Below, in pieces: positions 12,107 to 25,300 of a stretch of 64,000 nt of DNA. Below the pieces are notes generated by a model. The model was given only the letters and a program-made list of their open reading frames with translations, made no database searches and was not told the origin of the DNA. A program made the position numbers and the translations under genes. Position 1 is the first letter of the stretch. Each line of letters starts with the position of its first letter. Origin of the DNA: Siniperca chuatsi (taxonomy: Eukaryota; Chordata; Actinopteri; Centrarchiformes; Sinipercidae); the NCBI RefSeq assembly GCF_020085105.1, contig NC_058055.1, positions 7,824,822-7,888,821 of the forward strand, read 5' to 3'.

Positions 12107-12394
12107 ACAGGGGTGGGGATAGGTTTCTCAGGCAGATCCAGCAGACTGAAGTGAACTCTCAGACGTTCACATCATAAGTACCAGCAGATTTCTGATTCCT
12201 GGTTTCAAAGTTTAACAGTGTTAGATTAATTACATCAAATCGATGATTATCCTCAACTGTAGGGATTTTTGTTCCATTTTAACACTGTTTCACTGCACCG
12301 TCAGTGTCTACAGTCTGTTCAGCCCACTCAAATGTTCAAAATATATTTAGTTTTTTTTATTTCTCAAGTTTAAGCACATTTTACAAGAGTCTAT

Positions 12395-12545
12395 AGCCAT
12401 GCTAGCGGTTCTTTGAGGCTGTACTTCGGCACAGCGGTGCTTTGAGCTAAATGCTACTATCAGTATGCTAACATGCTCACAACGAAAATGCTAACATGCT
12501 GATGCAAAGCAGATATACTGTTTGCCGTGTTCATTTTGATCAGTC
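12395..12545. repeat. Fragment of an abundant fish repeat
   Basis: The text GGTTCTTTGAGGCTGTACTT, then GTGCTTTGAGCTAAATGCTA, then GCTAACATGCTCACAA and a second GCTAACATGCTGATG matches the start of a repeat family I recognise as very common in teleosts. Only a partial copy is here. The family name is not known to me. Confidence 0.6.
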
Positions 12546-12936
12546 AGGACTAGTGGCGGAGTGACAGACCGACCGACTGACGGTGTCATTCCTGGGCCCA
12601 TGATGCTAATAATAAAAATGTTTGATGCTAATTTTCTTCATAGCTTTGGCGCTGCACTAAACAGCTGACCACAAAAATGGGAATAGATGTTCTCCAATGA
12701 CAAGGAAAGACTCTACTAAAACATTTTGCAGTAACTATATGACTAAATATAGCTGCGTTAATGTTTCATTATTATGAACACTGAGAATATTTTGCATATT
12801 TACTGTTATTGTATAAACAATGAGTAATAGCTTCACTGAACTGGCATAAAGACACTACTAAAGTTAGGCTATATCATATTTATAACTAGTACAAAAAAAA
12901 ATAGAAATGTGGTAATGTTTTTCTTGTTTTTTGAAG

Positions 12937-13139
12937 GAGAGACAAACGGGCAGCAAAGACAGAAAACTAAGATTATAAGGCCAAGTGGGCGAATACCCAA
13001 GATGCTCAGTCAGGGCCGACCATCACTGCCTGTGGAGTTTAAATATATTAGTAACACTCAGCTAAACAAGCATTTTAAAGAAAAACACAAACAGGAACTT
13101 GATGCTGAGCAGCTCGCCACATCTTGTGAAAGCATTTAA
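12937..13139 (+). other. Orphan terminal-exon-like ORF, function unknown
   Basis: A strong acceptor (TTTTTCTTGTTTTTTGAAG) leads into 67 open codons ending in TAA at 13137-13139. The translation starts ETNGQQRQKTKIIRPSGRIP and ends with ELDAEQLATSCESI. It is basic and hydrophilic. LNKHFKEKH has the spacing of the His half of a BED or C2H2-like finger, but no Cys pair precedes it. I found no matching upstream exon and no poly(A) signal close by. It could be the last exon of an unrecognised gene, a decayed transposase fragment, or chance. Confidence 0.3.
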
Positions 13140-13670
13140 TCAACTAATGCACTGATCGGTGTAATCAATCATAAAAATAACTCTTGTTTCAGCATCAAAA
13201 GTTTGATTATAAATGGCTGCTTTTGTGGATAAGGCTTTTGTGTGTATTACCCACAGAAAACCCATGTTGCCTCCTGACAGAATCAATGTTGTTGCTTCTG
13301 ACCACAAAGGAAATGAAGAGTCTTTCCCTATAGCTGCTGGGTGGGGAGTTGGGATGATGGTAATCAATCAATAATTAGCCAAACAATCCTAGATGTCTCC
13401 ATTCAGTAAAGTTCATCCTAATGAGGAGTGGAAAGTAACTAATTATTACTCACAGACTCAGGTACTGGCTGGTTGCTGGGGCATATATAGAAGTGGTTAC
13501 TGTCTGGATGCCACATTTAATCCTTTTATGGTGACCTTGTACTGTTAGTTGTACCAACTCCAATTCCAAGTCCACGTTCCTCTCTAGACAATAGCTCGGC
13601 TCATCCCGCTTAGCCTGATATATTGCCCTGGCACACTACCCTGGCAGCCACCACTGAGAGTAACTTTACA

Positions 13671-14149
13671 GTTTAAAGCCCAACTGAAATCAAACTTGTT
13701 ATCCTTTTTTGTAGTCAAGAATAATGTCAACATGTTATTTATCAGTTTAAAAAAAAGTTCTTTATTACTAAAAGGAAGAAAAAAAGGTCTTTGGGTAAAT
13801 ATCATAAATACTCCTTTTCCTCTAAACCTCTGGAGGGGTGTGCCAGTGTTTGATTGACAGGCTGAGCCCCAGCATGAACAAGAGACAAATAAAGGAAATA
13901 AACTTGATCTGTAGCTTACAAGTCATGGGCAGATAGTGTGTTGTTAGCGGTGGTATTGAAGAGTAAGGACCACACCAGCATCTAAACAGACTGAAGTGAC
14001 ATTTGCAGGTGCATTTACATGCTGTTTAATGTGCTGCAGCTGAGCAGCTAATTAGCTAACTAGCCTGTACAGGACATGTGATTAACAGAGCAGATACGCA
14101 TGCTACAGCAGACCAAAAACATGCAATTTAATTTCAGTAGGACTTTAAG
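13671..14149. repeat. Inverted-repeat element, about 480 bases
   Basis: GTTTAAAGCCCAACTGAAAT at the left is mirrored by ATTTCAGTAGGACTTTAAGT at the right; the reverse complement of the latter is ACTTAAAGTCCTACTGAAAT. This suggests a MITE or other terminal-inverted-repeat element. The superfamily is not determined, because no clear target duplication was seen. Confidence 0.5.
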
Positions 14150-16377
14150 TATTTATGAAGAAATCCTATATACTGCACCTGATGTACTGTATAGTGAAAA
14201 CATATCAAAAGCCAATGTTAACCGATGTTAGTGTAGCATCTTTGTATTCAGATATGGTTATTAATTTCAAGCATGATTCAGTGAGCAAATTCAACCAAAA
14301 TGGATTCTCTGAATATTTATTTTAATTAAAGAGATTCTCATTTTCTAGTTTTCCTCTGTTCATTGGATATACACATTTTCGCATATGTATTACTCACAAC
14401 CACAGCCCTTTGGGAAGTGGGAAAAACATTTTTTGCACACTGACAGTCAGATACACACCATCGCACTATGTTGCGCTACTGATCAGCACATCTGCAGATC
14501 TATCCGTCACATCTGATTGGATGAAATGTTTGACACGCCCTCCTGAGCCTCCTGAGTTGGCAACTTTTAAAACATTTTTTTTACTCATTACGGGAACCTA
14601 AAGGGGTGGGATTTCAGCATAAAAATGTGGATAAATGCAGTTTTTACATATATGTGGCATGTAACAATAGATAGTGAAACTGTATGGCAGGTACCTTTAA
14701 GAAAGAAAAATACTAATAAACTAAACTAATAAAACAATGTACACACTACACTACATTCAAAATGTACAATATTTGACACACATTTAGTGCACACTGATAT
14801 GTTGTTTACTAATAAGTAAGTAAGATGTGTACATGTAGCCTATTAACAATGTTTGGTGTCATAAACAGATGATCTCTTAACACTAATTAGTAATTGAGCA
14901 AGTACAATACTGTAGTTGGGTTATGAGTTTAAGTAACAAATGACAAGCAGACACAGGCATATATGAGCGTATGTGATATTTGAAGTACATTATGTTGTAA
15001 TGTATTTAGATGATTTCTCAAATGAGTATATGTAATTCATAATGAGATAGAACTTGACACATCTTTCTCCATCTTTTCCTGCAAATACTTTGTACTTGAT
15101 CTCTACTTGCTAAGCAGCAAAATTGGATTTATTTTATGCACTCACCAAAGAAACTGTAAAATACATTTAGCTCCTTCAATTCAATCTGTGTGAGAGCTGC
15201 TGTCTCCCTGTTCTTACGAAAACTGAACACAGTCCAACTGCAATGAAACAGGTGTCTTATTGCTCTGGCTACATAAGTCATGACAGTGCAGTATGAGGAA
15301 GGTTTACAGAAATGGATAAAGAAATTATTCTTTTTTCTGAGGAAAAATAAATGCAGTGATCAATGTTAATCAGAAAACTCTATGGAGTACACAGGGAGAG
15401 AATACTGCATGAAAAGCAATACCTTGGTAGTTTTTGCATTGCTCACACAAAACGTTTCCTTCCTATGGCATAAATCATCAGAAAAGCTCTTCTGACTCTT
15501 CATCATCGTGAATAATTCAAATATGAAAAAATAAAATCACATCACACCATATAAAACAAAATCAGCCTTGAAATCCATCAAGCTCTTGGTCACACATGCA
15601 AAAGAAATTAGAATTCTAAAGAGCCTTACTTCTTGTAGGTCGATGGCTTCAGTTCCAGGTGTCCTCTTAATTGTATGTGTGGTTTTGTAAGCAGTATGAA
15701 GATACATTAATTAAGGTCCATCCAGTGGAGAAAAACAAGAGACAGATTTTGGAAAGTGATCTGATCAGTGATGAACATTGAGAAGAAGCTGCACTTGAAT
15801 AAAACGCTCAAATTGATTGACCTAGTGATAAATGTGCTTACAATTACAAGTAAAGGAAGGTTGTAGTAAATAAAAGAGAGGGAGGGAGGGGGACGACAGA
15901 AACGTGAGGAGGAGGAGGACTACACTGCTATTATGAGCACTTTATTTTCAATTAAGCCCTCTTGCATCTGTAAGCTCACTTTCTGCCATTTTTGATGATG
16001 CAGGGACTTCTTGGAATGGAAATTGACTGGTTAGCAAACGTCTGCAACTTTGCTCATTTAACGGAAGATGCACTTTCAACATAGTAGAAAAAACATCAGA
16101 AATGAATATATTATAGGGCAGCAGCAGAAAAAAGCAAGTCTTGTTATGAATGAAATTAAATGAGATGAAAAAGCTAAACAGCTAAATGATCTGCAGGTTC
16201 CTGTTTAAAGGGAAGAAAGGTATTTTGATTTGCACAGTATTTTCATATTTTTAACTTCTGTAAGTCTATTAGAATTTGTAGTAATTGCCTGTTAACTTGT
16301 ATATTAACCTGTAAATTAATAATTCAAAAGCACATACAATCCATCAGGTTTTAAGAAGAATGCTGGATGCAGTGATG

Positions 16378-16912
16378 TATGGAGTCCCAAAGTGTTTAAT
16401 GAAATGACATTATAAAATAAATACTAATTAGAGTAAATTAAATGAAAGAACCAATAAATTGTGAAATAATTTAATAAATTATTAAAACTCAACTTATTAT
16501 TATGACAACTTAACCCATTATGATGAAATGTTTTTTTTTAATAATTCTTTAACAGTTTTATTAGAGTCTCCCAGCAGGTTTAACAACTGTCAGCAAGCTA
16601 GCAAGCTTTTGTTAGCTATAACAACCAAAGAAACAGTTTCGTCCTTGTCTTGCTCTGAGAATCACAACGCTGCCGAGTTAACTCTGAATTAACCAGCTAG
16701 CTACTGCCGTTAACACGTTAATCCGAGCTCCGAGCTAGGATTTAAAATCAGCCTTTTTAAAAAGGATATTAAAATAATGAAATAACATTTCATAATAATG
16801 AATTGAGTTTCAATATTTAATTTAATTATTTTAGAATTTATTGTTAATATATTTTACTAATTTATTTCATAATGTATTTATTTATTTAATATTGAACAGT
16901 TTCGGCTCCATA
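16378..16912. mobile_element. Long-TIR miniature DNA element, about 535 bases
   Basis: The ends are TATGGAG and CTCCATA. The left arm (16378-16505) and the reverse complement of the right arm (about 16790-16912) stay alignable for roughly 110 bases, for example AAACTCAACTTATTATTATGA against AAACTCAATTCATTATTATGA. The interior has no long ORF. The terminal text recurs at 7,890-7,945. The superfamily is unassigned. Confidence 0.6.
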
Positions 16913-17814
16913 TGATAACATATGGTGGATTATGGTGGAATACAGTTTGATGCAAACCTTCCTTTGACTTGGCTTCAACTTATCTGTTAAGCGTACATTA
17001 TAACAAGGCAGTAGCTTACAAACGGACCTAAAAATATTCTAGGTTTATAACTTAAATTGAGCTACTATTTAAAATGTAAATCATGCATTACATTCATCAT
17101 AAAAACACAAGCAAGGAAGACATTTCGATTGAATAGTTTTTTCTTATGACAAATGATCCAAAAGGCTTAAAGGCCCTACAATAATTTGGTATATTTTCAA
17201 TTATTATTATTGTTTTACCTGATTAGACCTCTTCTCGGGTATGTGTGGACGTGTACAGACTGTGGTTGAGTGACATTTCCCTGACTGTCCCGGTAGTTTT
17301 GATACATGTGCAACAACTTTTTCAATCTTCGTTATTTTTATTTGTATCCAGGCTTTAATGACTCTTTGTAATTTCCGAGCATATCTCTGCCCAGCCTCAA
17401 CCTGAGCCGAGGTCTAATCAGCCGGAATAGCTGAAAACACCTGTGTGGGTGTGCAGGGCCTTTAACGCATTAGAAAGACTGCATATCTGAGAAGCTCCAG
17501 TACACTGTTACACCTCTAATCGATTTGCCAAGCAATCCACTTTACACTTTAATCTAATCCCTCCTGGTCCTGAAAAGCTTTTAAATCATGAGAGGAAGTT
17601 AACATAACTAAGGAGGGTGTAAAGTAAGAAAGAGTGAGAGAAAAATATTCACGGCTGACTGGCTGAAAGGTGTGTGAAGGTGCTGGGGAGAGGAGAGCAG
17701 CGGTCTGTCCACTACATGCCTCCCTTTCAAAACCAACAAGTGATGTTTCTGCAGATGGATGCATGACAATTCAGTCACGGTTTGGGAGCTCTTTAAAATG
17801 TTCTCGTTATTAGG

Positions 17815-18200
17815 CCAATAAATCTGCCAGACTGATGGCTGACTTTTATCTTATTGCAGATGTATCAGTATTGGTTTATACGTATGTCAGCCTATGAGTA
17901 ACAAAAAATGCAGTACAGAAATACCAAAGAAACAGTGTCCCCATTACATAGTTTGTCTAACAGAAAGCACTGACATATTTTTCAACTACAAAATGTCCTG
18001 CTCAGTACATATCTTGGACAAAATTTTAAGAAAATAAATAAATAAATAAAAATCTCAATATCACTTTTATTCTGAGTGATGGGGTCCTACTATTAATCTC
18101 TTGCTTGTAGGATCATGTTGATCAAAAGGGCATGAATTAAAAATGACTTTTAGCAGATTGGCAGATATTTTAATGCTTTCCTATCAGCCATGATGCTGAA
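17815..18200. repeat. Dispersed repeat, copy 1 (related copy at 37,090-37,385)
   Basis: Landmarks shared with the second copy are TGCAGTACAGAAAT, ACTGACA preceding a T-rich run, and CACATATCTTGG/TACATATCTTGG with the same spacing. The opening GGCCAATAAATCTGCCAG and the end CCTATCAGCCATGATG fit a hAT-like fish element with CGGCC-type ends. Copies are strongly diverged. Confidence 0.5.
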
Positions 18201-19460
18201 CAGCTTCCTTTAAACCTGCATTTACTGATTTTTTTTGGCCACCTTGGGGTAGCTGTAAACTGTAAACACAACTTTGGCATGTTATCACCTTGTGAAGTTG
18301 ATGTAGCGAATGTGTTAGCGAACAGTTGACTATTTACACATTCAGCAGATATGGAGCAACATTAGAATTTGTATTTCTGGCCAACTGACAAATGTAAGTG
18401 CAATATTCACTCTCGTTTTGGCTCCTTTTGGTCTCCACTAACTCCTCAGGGAAGTTGTTCCCGCATCTTGAAACAATGCTGATGAGAGCAACGAGTGAAC
18501 CAAAACAGTAAAGTTGTGGATCCTAAAACCCCAACAATAAACTGAAAGATGCTTAAAAAAATCCATAGACCTGAAGGGAAGTGCAGTCTGGTGATCATTC
18601 TCAGTGGGTTTATCACAAGCGACTCCTCTCATATTATGCATATTCATTTGACCCATCGCTCGATAAAATATTGATTTAAACTTGCTTAATCTGTTGTGGA
18701 GACATTCAGAGACGCAGCATAATGGTCCCTCTACACAGCCAGTGCAGTTTTTGTTAAAGGATAATGTGTGTAATTCATAATGAATAAGAGGGCAATGACC
18801 AGAAATGTGGTAATCATTTTGGTTGCCTTATTTTACACCTAAACCCCTAGAAGGACTGTAGAATATTAATATGATGAAAATAAAGTGTAGCTGTGCTTCA
18901 GGACCAGAAAACAATGTAAGGATTTCTCAAAAACATGTTTTCCAGACTCCGAAAGGCGTAGCTATTTACTAAAAGCTGAATAAAAATGACAAAATGAAAG
19001 AAACACTAAATGTTAGTTTCCTTTTATTGATAACAGCAAGCTGAGTTAAGAGTCTTTTACATTATTGAAAAAATTAATTAAATGGCATAGGACACATATT
19101 GAGATGCACTCTGGTACATTACTGCCCTCAGGCAATTTTCTTTACATTTACACAAACTGCTCAAATACCAGTCAGTCTTAATGTGGACGTGGAATTTCTA
19201 CTTACTTTCCCTCAATTGTCATGAATACATCTATACAAACTCAAGTTTTTAGTGTTGATTTATCCGTCTTGAGGATGATTTAAAAAGCACAGTTTATTCC
19301 AACAAGCATCGTGAAAATGTTGCAACAAACTTAACTGAGATGCATTCATGTTTTTAAAGTGTTTTAAAATTGTTCAATAGAAAAGTTCACAATCGTACAG
19401 ATCACGATGGCTTTCAATCATTTTTCCATCTCATTACAAAGCCTGAAAATAATCTCTTGC

Positions 19461-19466
19461 TTTATT
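19461..19466 (-). promoter_or_regulatory. adss2: Candidate poly(A) signal of adss2
   Basis: AATAAA on the minus strand, about 450 bases beyond the adss2 stop. A second candidate lies at 19023-19028, about 890 bases beyond it. Which is used cannot be decided from sequence. An A-rich tract at 19,529-19,572 lies within this 3' UTR interval. Confidence 0.4.
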
Positions 19467-19916
19467 GTGATGTCCTTTAATATGAAGGCTTCTACATCTG
19501 TTCATCAATGGCTCTCCAAATATATGTAAAAAAAAAACCAACAAAAAAAAAAAACAAAAACAAAAAAAAAAACTTAACTGATATTTTTTCACTATGTAAG
19601 GTTAATAAGCCTCAAATGCTAAAAAGATAAACTATGCTTTACTGTGGAATGGAATAAAGAATGATCGATCCATTTGCACCAGGTTTTAAAAATGAACACC
19701 CTAATAAATATAGAAAACATGTGCAATGCATACATTATATAGAAGAATTATTGTAGATGTGATGCACAAGTACAAACTAAAAGTTCACAAATAGCCTTGC
19801 TGGTGAAGTATTTCCTTTAGGATAGAGTTTGCATTTAAATTCCTCTGGTAATCCTATCAAAACCTGAAATTATTATCTGAGCTGTTGTTGAGGAGGACTA
19901 CAGGTCCGCAGACAGA

Positions 19917-22281
19917 TCAAAACAGTTTGACCATGCTCTCTCTGGACTTGCCGATTCCAACCCACTTCACTGAAATGAGAAAAAGAAAAAAAGAGAGAGA
20001 GACAATATGTGACTGGCAGGTTTGGCAAAGCGAAAAACAGTTTGGCTGCAGGCTCTCCATTAATGCAAAGTGCCTCTTTACGAACCTGGCACTTGCAGGA
20101 ACTCCTCGATGAACTGAATGTAACTTTGTGCCTGTGACGGAAGCTCCTCGAAGCTCCGAGCTGCCTCGGTGCTGCAGCACCAGCCGGGCAACGTCTTGTA
20201 CTCCACTGTCACCCGCGTCAAAACGTCCATGTTTGCTACAACACAAGCACAACAACACTGAGTGAAAGATGAAGTGTTTTGTGTTCTGGTTTACAGTTAC
20301 TGATTTATCACGAGACTGTGGTCAAAACAACATTCTGGACACCTGTCTGGGATTTATGGTCCGTTAGCAAGAATGTTCTATTATCTGATACGGTGTGATG
20401 CTCCTAAGTGTAAATCTAATTGTACCAGAAAGTACTTGGAGAAACAAATCTGGATCAGGAAAAGAGCCACTTGACACATTAAAAATGATAAATGTATAAG
20501 GGAAACCAGTGTTAACATGCAGGCAGAAAGCAGCTGCAGTGTCAGATGAGGCAGAAAGAAAGTTGTGTTATCACGCTCTGGTTCATTAACTTAATATTTC
20601 AATTTGCTCCATTTGGCACCACTTCAAATCTGCTGCAAAATAGATTCTGAAAAACCCAAGATGTTGCAGTTTTCTGTGAGCAAAAGCTGACCCATGTAAA
20701 ATAAGACATTAGGGAGCATAAAAGCCATGTTCATTCACCTGTAAACAAATTCAGTGTTTCTGGCATTAAAATCTTTGTGGACAGTCTTAAACAACAAATA
20801 TTTTCAATCAAAGATTAGGACATCATGGTCAAATGTGAGCAAACATTTACACCTTGCATTGCAGTCATCTAGTGCAGACAGAAAATTAATCGACAATTTA
20901 GATCATTTATTTATTACATCAAAATGTCAAACATTCACTGGTTTCAGCTTCTCAAATGTGAGAATTTGAGCAGATCTATAAAGCATCTAAGTGGGAATGA
21001 CCTACCAGGGAAACTTGGTAGAGGTTGTCCATCAACCTTGTAGGCCACGCCCACTTTAATCTCTGGCAGTGTATCCAAAATGTCCAGCTTGGTCAGGGCA
21101 ATTCTGCAAGAAAAGAAGTCACACTGTTCAACTCTGATGACAATGAACAGTCAGAGTACATGATGAAGCTCATGTCTGAACTGTAACTCCAGTAATTACA
21201 TCAGCAGGTGAGGATAATATTCTGAAAGGGTGTGATGGTTCCTTACGCAGTGAAGCCATTAACCATGTGGGCGTATCTGACCAAAATTAAGTCCAGCCAA
21301 CCACAACGCCTCCTTCTGCCCGTCGTCACACCAAACTCTCTCCCTCTGGACTGTAACAGTTCCCCAATCTCCTAAAATACAACAAACAGGAAGCGCAAGC
21401 TGTCAGCTGTGAAAGACAAAGGAAAAACAACTGGTTTGAAAAATAAAACCATAGTATATTTACTTTCAAAATCCCCCAAATAACTCAGCAATTTTAAGGG
21501 ATATCATGTTGATTCTGCCTGTTCTGACGCCTTTATTTATGTAGGGATAGTCAGCTGAGCACATGTTACTGTTTTCAGTAACATCCTGCTTCAGTTTCAC
21601 ACACTCGCATGTAGAAGCTGCCCAGTACAACCACACTCCTCTACTGTCAACCACTGAGCAGCTGGGAGGTGTCTGGAACTTTAATACTATTGCTAGAACT
21701 TAAATTTAATAGTTACTGAACAAGGACACACAGGTGAGATGATTTACTCACCATCTCTGCTGAGCTGTGCAGTACCTTTCACATCTATGAAAAGGTGCTC
21801 TATCTTGCGCCACAGGCCCTATTTAAACCATCTATAGCGCATGGTCTAAAGTGCATGGCGCAAAGGGGGAGTATTTAGTCTCTTAAGTAATCATAGGTGG
21901 GTTTTGGGCAAAACATGAATTAAACCAATCAGAGTGACGTAACTGCGTGTATGGCCAAACTTACGGTAGACAGAACTCAGGGGATGCTGGAATGACCCAC
22001 TTGCAAAGAAATGCAGTGCAGCAGTGATTTTGCCAGCAATGGCGAGTGCGAAGGGACAGCTGGCATATCTCCAAATCATCTAACAGGAGATTACAGATGT
22101 CTGTTACAGCCTAGCGGGATAAGCGAAGTTTACAGGGGCACTCGTCTTCGCTGAGGGACAGGTATGTGGTCTTTGGCCGGTGGACCCTCAGGCTCCACCG
22201 TCTCATCAACAACTCCATTTGACTACATATGAGCAAACGCACCGATATTTAACTGAGGAGGATGAGCGCTGCTGTGCTCCC

Positions 22282-22321
<40 letters not shown>

Positions 22322-25300
22322 CAAGCAGAGCATAAGCGCATTATGAACCCACCTATGTAGGTGCATCTTACGATCTGAATAATGCACCCTTTAAATGACA
22401 GGAAAATACTGTGCCATTGACTTCAGACCAGGTTTTTGGTTATGGTGCAATCGCTTTCTGCTGCCTCAAGATAGCAATGTGCCAACAATTCACCTGGCCA
22501 CACCTTATTTTAAGACCAACACGCCCATGAGCGCACAGATGGGTACATTTGCTAATTACACAACGTGGGTGCTGGACGTGAACATGACAACTGCATAGGT
22601 CAGAAACTAGCAATGTCTTGAGCTGCGCTGTGCGCCGGGTGTAAGATAGGGCCCCATGTGTCCTTGTCCAGTTATATGTTGTTCCAAGTAAAAAAATACA
22701 GTGAATCTTCTGATTCTGAAGGGTATAGCATTCATTTTAGGATACTTTTGTAATAATGAGCTTTACTTTCCAGTTCACAATTGTTATTTCAGAATTAGGA
22801 AATAAAAAAATCTGTATCACCAATCACCCATATAGAAAAATATTTTATCATCAATAAGTTAAATGATGTTATACATTACTTGAACTAGTCATTTAGATTT
22901 TATTAGTATTTGTACTTCCCTGAATGTTGGTTCAGTATCTAAAATATTTCCATTACCACCATCTTAAAAGTAGAGGTGCTTGGCTGTTATGAGTGTTGTA
23001 ATCTGACATTAACAACACATATCTCTTTCTACCCAGTGGAGTATGTTGGCTATTTTACAAAAAGCTGCTGCTGAGCGCCTGAGAAGCCAGTTTGATGAAT
23101 TTGATTCTTTAAATCACAATATCGATGACTTTTCAGCTTGCTGATTAGCTAATGCTAATTAGAGCTAATATCTAATTAGTGGGATCTTTTTCACTAACGC
23201 ATTGAAAAACAGACTTTTTTCAAATATGTCTTTACTCACATTATCCTGCTCTGTTGGGAATGCACCAACGCCCACTCGGGTGGTGTACGCTTTGACGACA
23301 CCGTACACTCGGCCAACATATGATGGAGGCACGCCGAGACCTGTGCACACTCCTCCCACAGTGCAGTTGGAAGATGTCACGAAAGGATAGGTCCCTGAAT
23401 AGAGAAATATCTGTTAACCTGGGGAGGCAAAACATCATCCATCTTCATAATTCATTCCACAAACCCTGTGTTGCTCACCAAAGTCAATATCCAGGAGAGC
23501 AGCATTGGCTCCCTCCACCAGGATTTTCTTACTGGGTCCAGTAAGAGCTTTGTGCATGAAGTAAACCCCATCAGTCACCAGAGGACGCAGTCTCTCTGCG
23601 TATCCCTGAAAAACAGTGACACCGAACAAATTCTTAGACCATCTCTAGATACACGGTTTGAAATCTACAACTTATTATGTGTGTGAAAAAGAAAACATTG
23701 AATACTGTTCTGCAATAAATACCAATTACAACTCTCACAGTCATCCATTCAAAGTGCAAGTGAGAGGCAATAGACACCCTTATCATATGAAACCAGTAAA
23801 TAAACAATCAACTTGATTACTGTAATATCGCCATATTTTATGTTTTTATTTCTTCAGTCTTAAAAGCTAGATTACTGTGATACATTTATTTAAAACAAAT
23901 ATCAGCATTACAAATTCTGTTTTTTCCAAGAGAATATTTTAAATCAGCCCAAATGTAGATTAAATAATTGTTTCCGTTCACAAAATATAGGCCTTTCTCA
24001 CAGCAGACATTTTAAATTGCCATTGTGGGAAAAGCAAGGGTGTTACTAAAAACATTAACAATGTTTCTGTTCTATTCAAGTGTCCCAGTAAGCCGTGACA
24101 GTGAGTTAGCATGCACATTACCAGGACCCTGAAACTGAAGCAGCTAAATGGAATTCAGCCATCATTAATTTTATTGTCTACACCTGTGCATTTCCTACAG
24201 TGACATGTCAAAATGTCTTCCATGAAAAAGGTCCTTTGTCACAATATCAATGAGCAACAGAGTCAAAAATATTGCTCTAAATGATAACCTGTCCTCACCT
24301 TCAGCTGCTCCAGTTCACTGTCAATGTCAACGTTAAGGTTTGGATACATCGTCAGGAAATGTTCTGCCAACATACGAAACCTGCGAGGAGGACAGAGTTT
24401 AAGGGTTTGCTGCAGGGTGCCAGCAGTTTTCACATGTGTACCACAACCAGGTGTTGCCACCTGGTGGCAGGAGAAAACACAGACACTACAATTACTGAAG
24501 CAATGCACTATGACAATAAATCTGCTCATTGTAATAAATTGTGGACACCCTAATGCCTATTAAGTCCTCTCACGAATGTAGAAAATTGTTTTGTCAAAAT
24601 ATGATTCAAATGCTCTCAAAATTTATTCCTGAACTCAAACTTGTATCTTGAGAAGTTCATTTATCACATTTAGGGATTTGATAAATTATCTCATTTTAGA
24701 TCACTGATGATATGGAAAGATGAACAACAACTCACTTGTCCTCAAAAACCTTGAAATCTGAGACAAGGTCACAGACTCGCAGACCGTTCCGAGCAGCTTT
24801 GGAGGAGTAGGCAGGCCCGATACCCTTTTTAGTGGTTCCCAAACTGGAGAACAAATAAAAACATAGCATTAATAACCATAATAAACTATTTATTTAATAG
24901 AAAATAATCACTCTAACATGAGAACAGTGCACATTATAAATACACTACACCAAAGTAAAGATTTATACGGTATTTAAACTAATTAAGAGTAGATTTACTT
25001 TTTCCCTTCTTGTTGCTGCCGCTGCTGCTCCTGGATCCCATCAACCGCTTGATGGAAGTTGAACACTAGAGGCCAATAGAAGGGACTGTCAATAGGAGGA
25101 CATTTCTAATTAAAAAACCTGAATGAGAAAATGCTTACTCACCAATGTGGGCACGATCAGAAATCTTTAATCTCTCCTCCCATCCTTGTAATCCTGCACA
25201 CAACACAACAAATCCCACATTACATTTGCACTACAGCAAACATCTATATACCTCATCTATTTAGCTGGTATTAATACAGCCTACAAATTCATACTAAAAT

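Larger units (their letters stand above)
11640..19000. other. Intergenic region between kcnk4 and adss2
   Basis: No recognisable gene is present apart from the orphan exon-like ORF at 12,937-13,139. Repeats at 12,062-12,104, 12,395-12,545, 13,671-14,149, 16,378-16,912 and 17,815-18,200 are listed separately. The rest (for example 14,150-16,370 and 18,210-19,000) is AT-rich, and its ORFs are short and without resemblance to known proteins. Confidence 0.7.

Noticed and set aside
11857-12177. ORFs with Cys-Val runs
   Set aside because: They are created by the TG microsatellite.
21891-22079. 62-codon minus-strand ORF in adss2 intron 9
   Set aside because: It lies in transposon-derived DNA, and the fragment is too short and degraded to assign to a transposase family.
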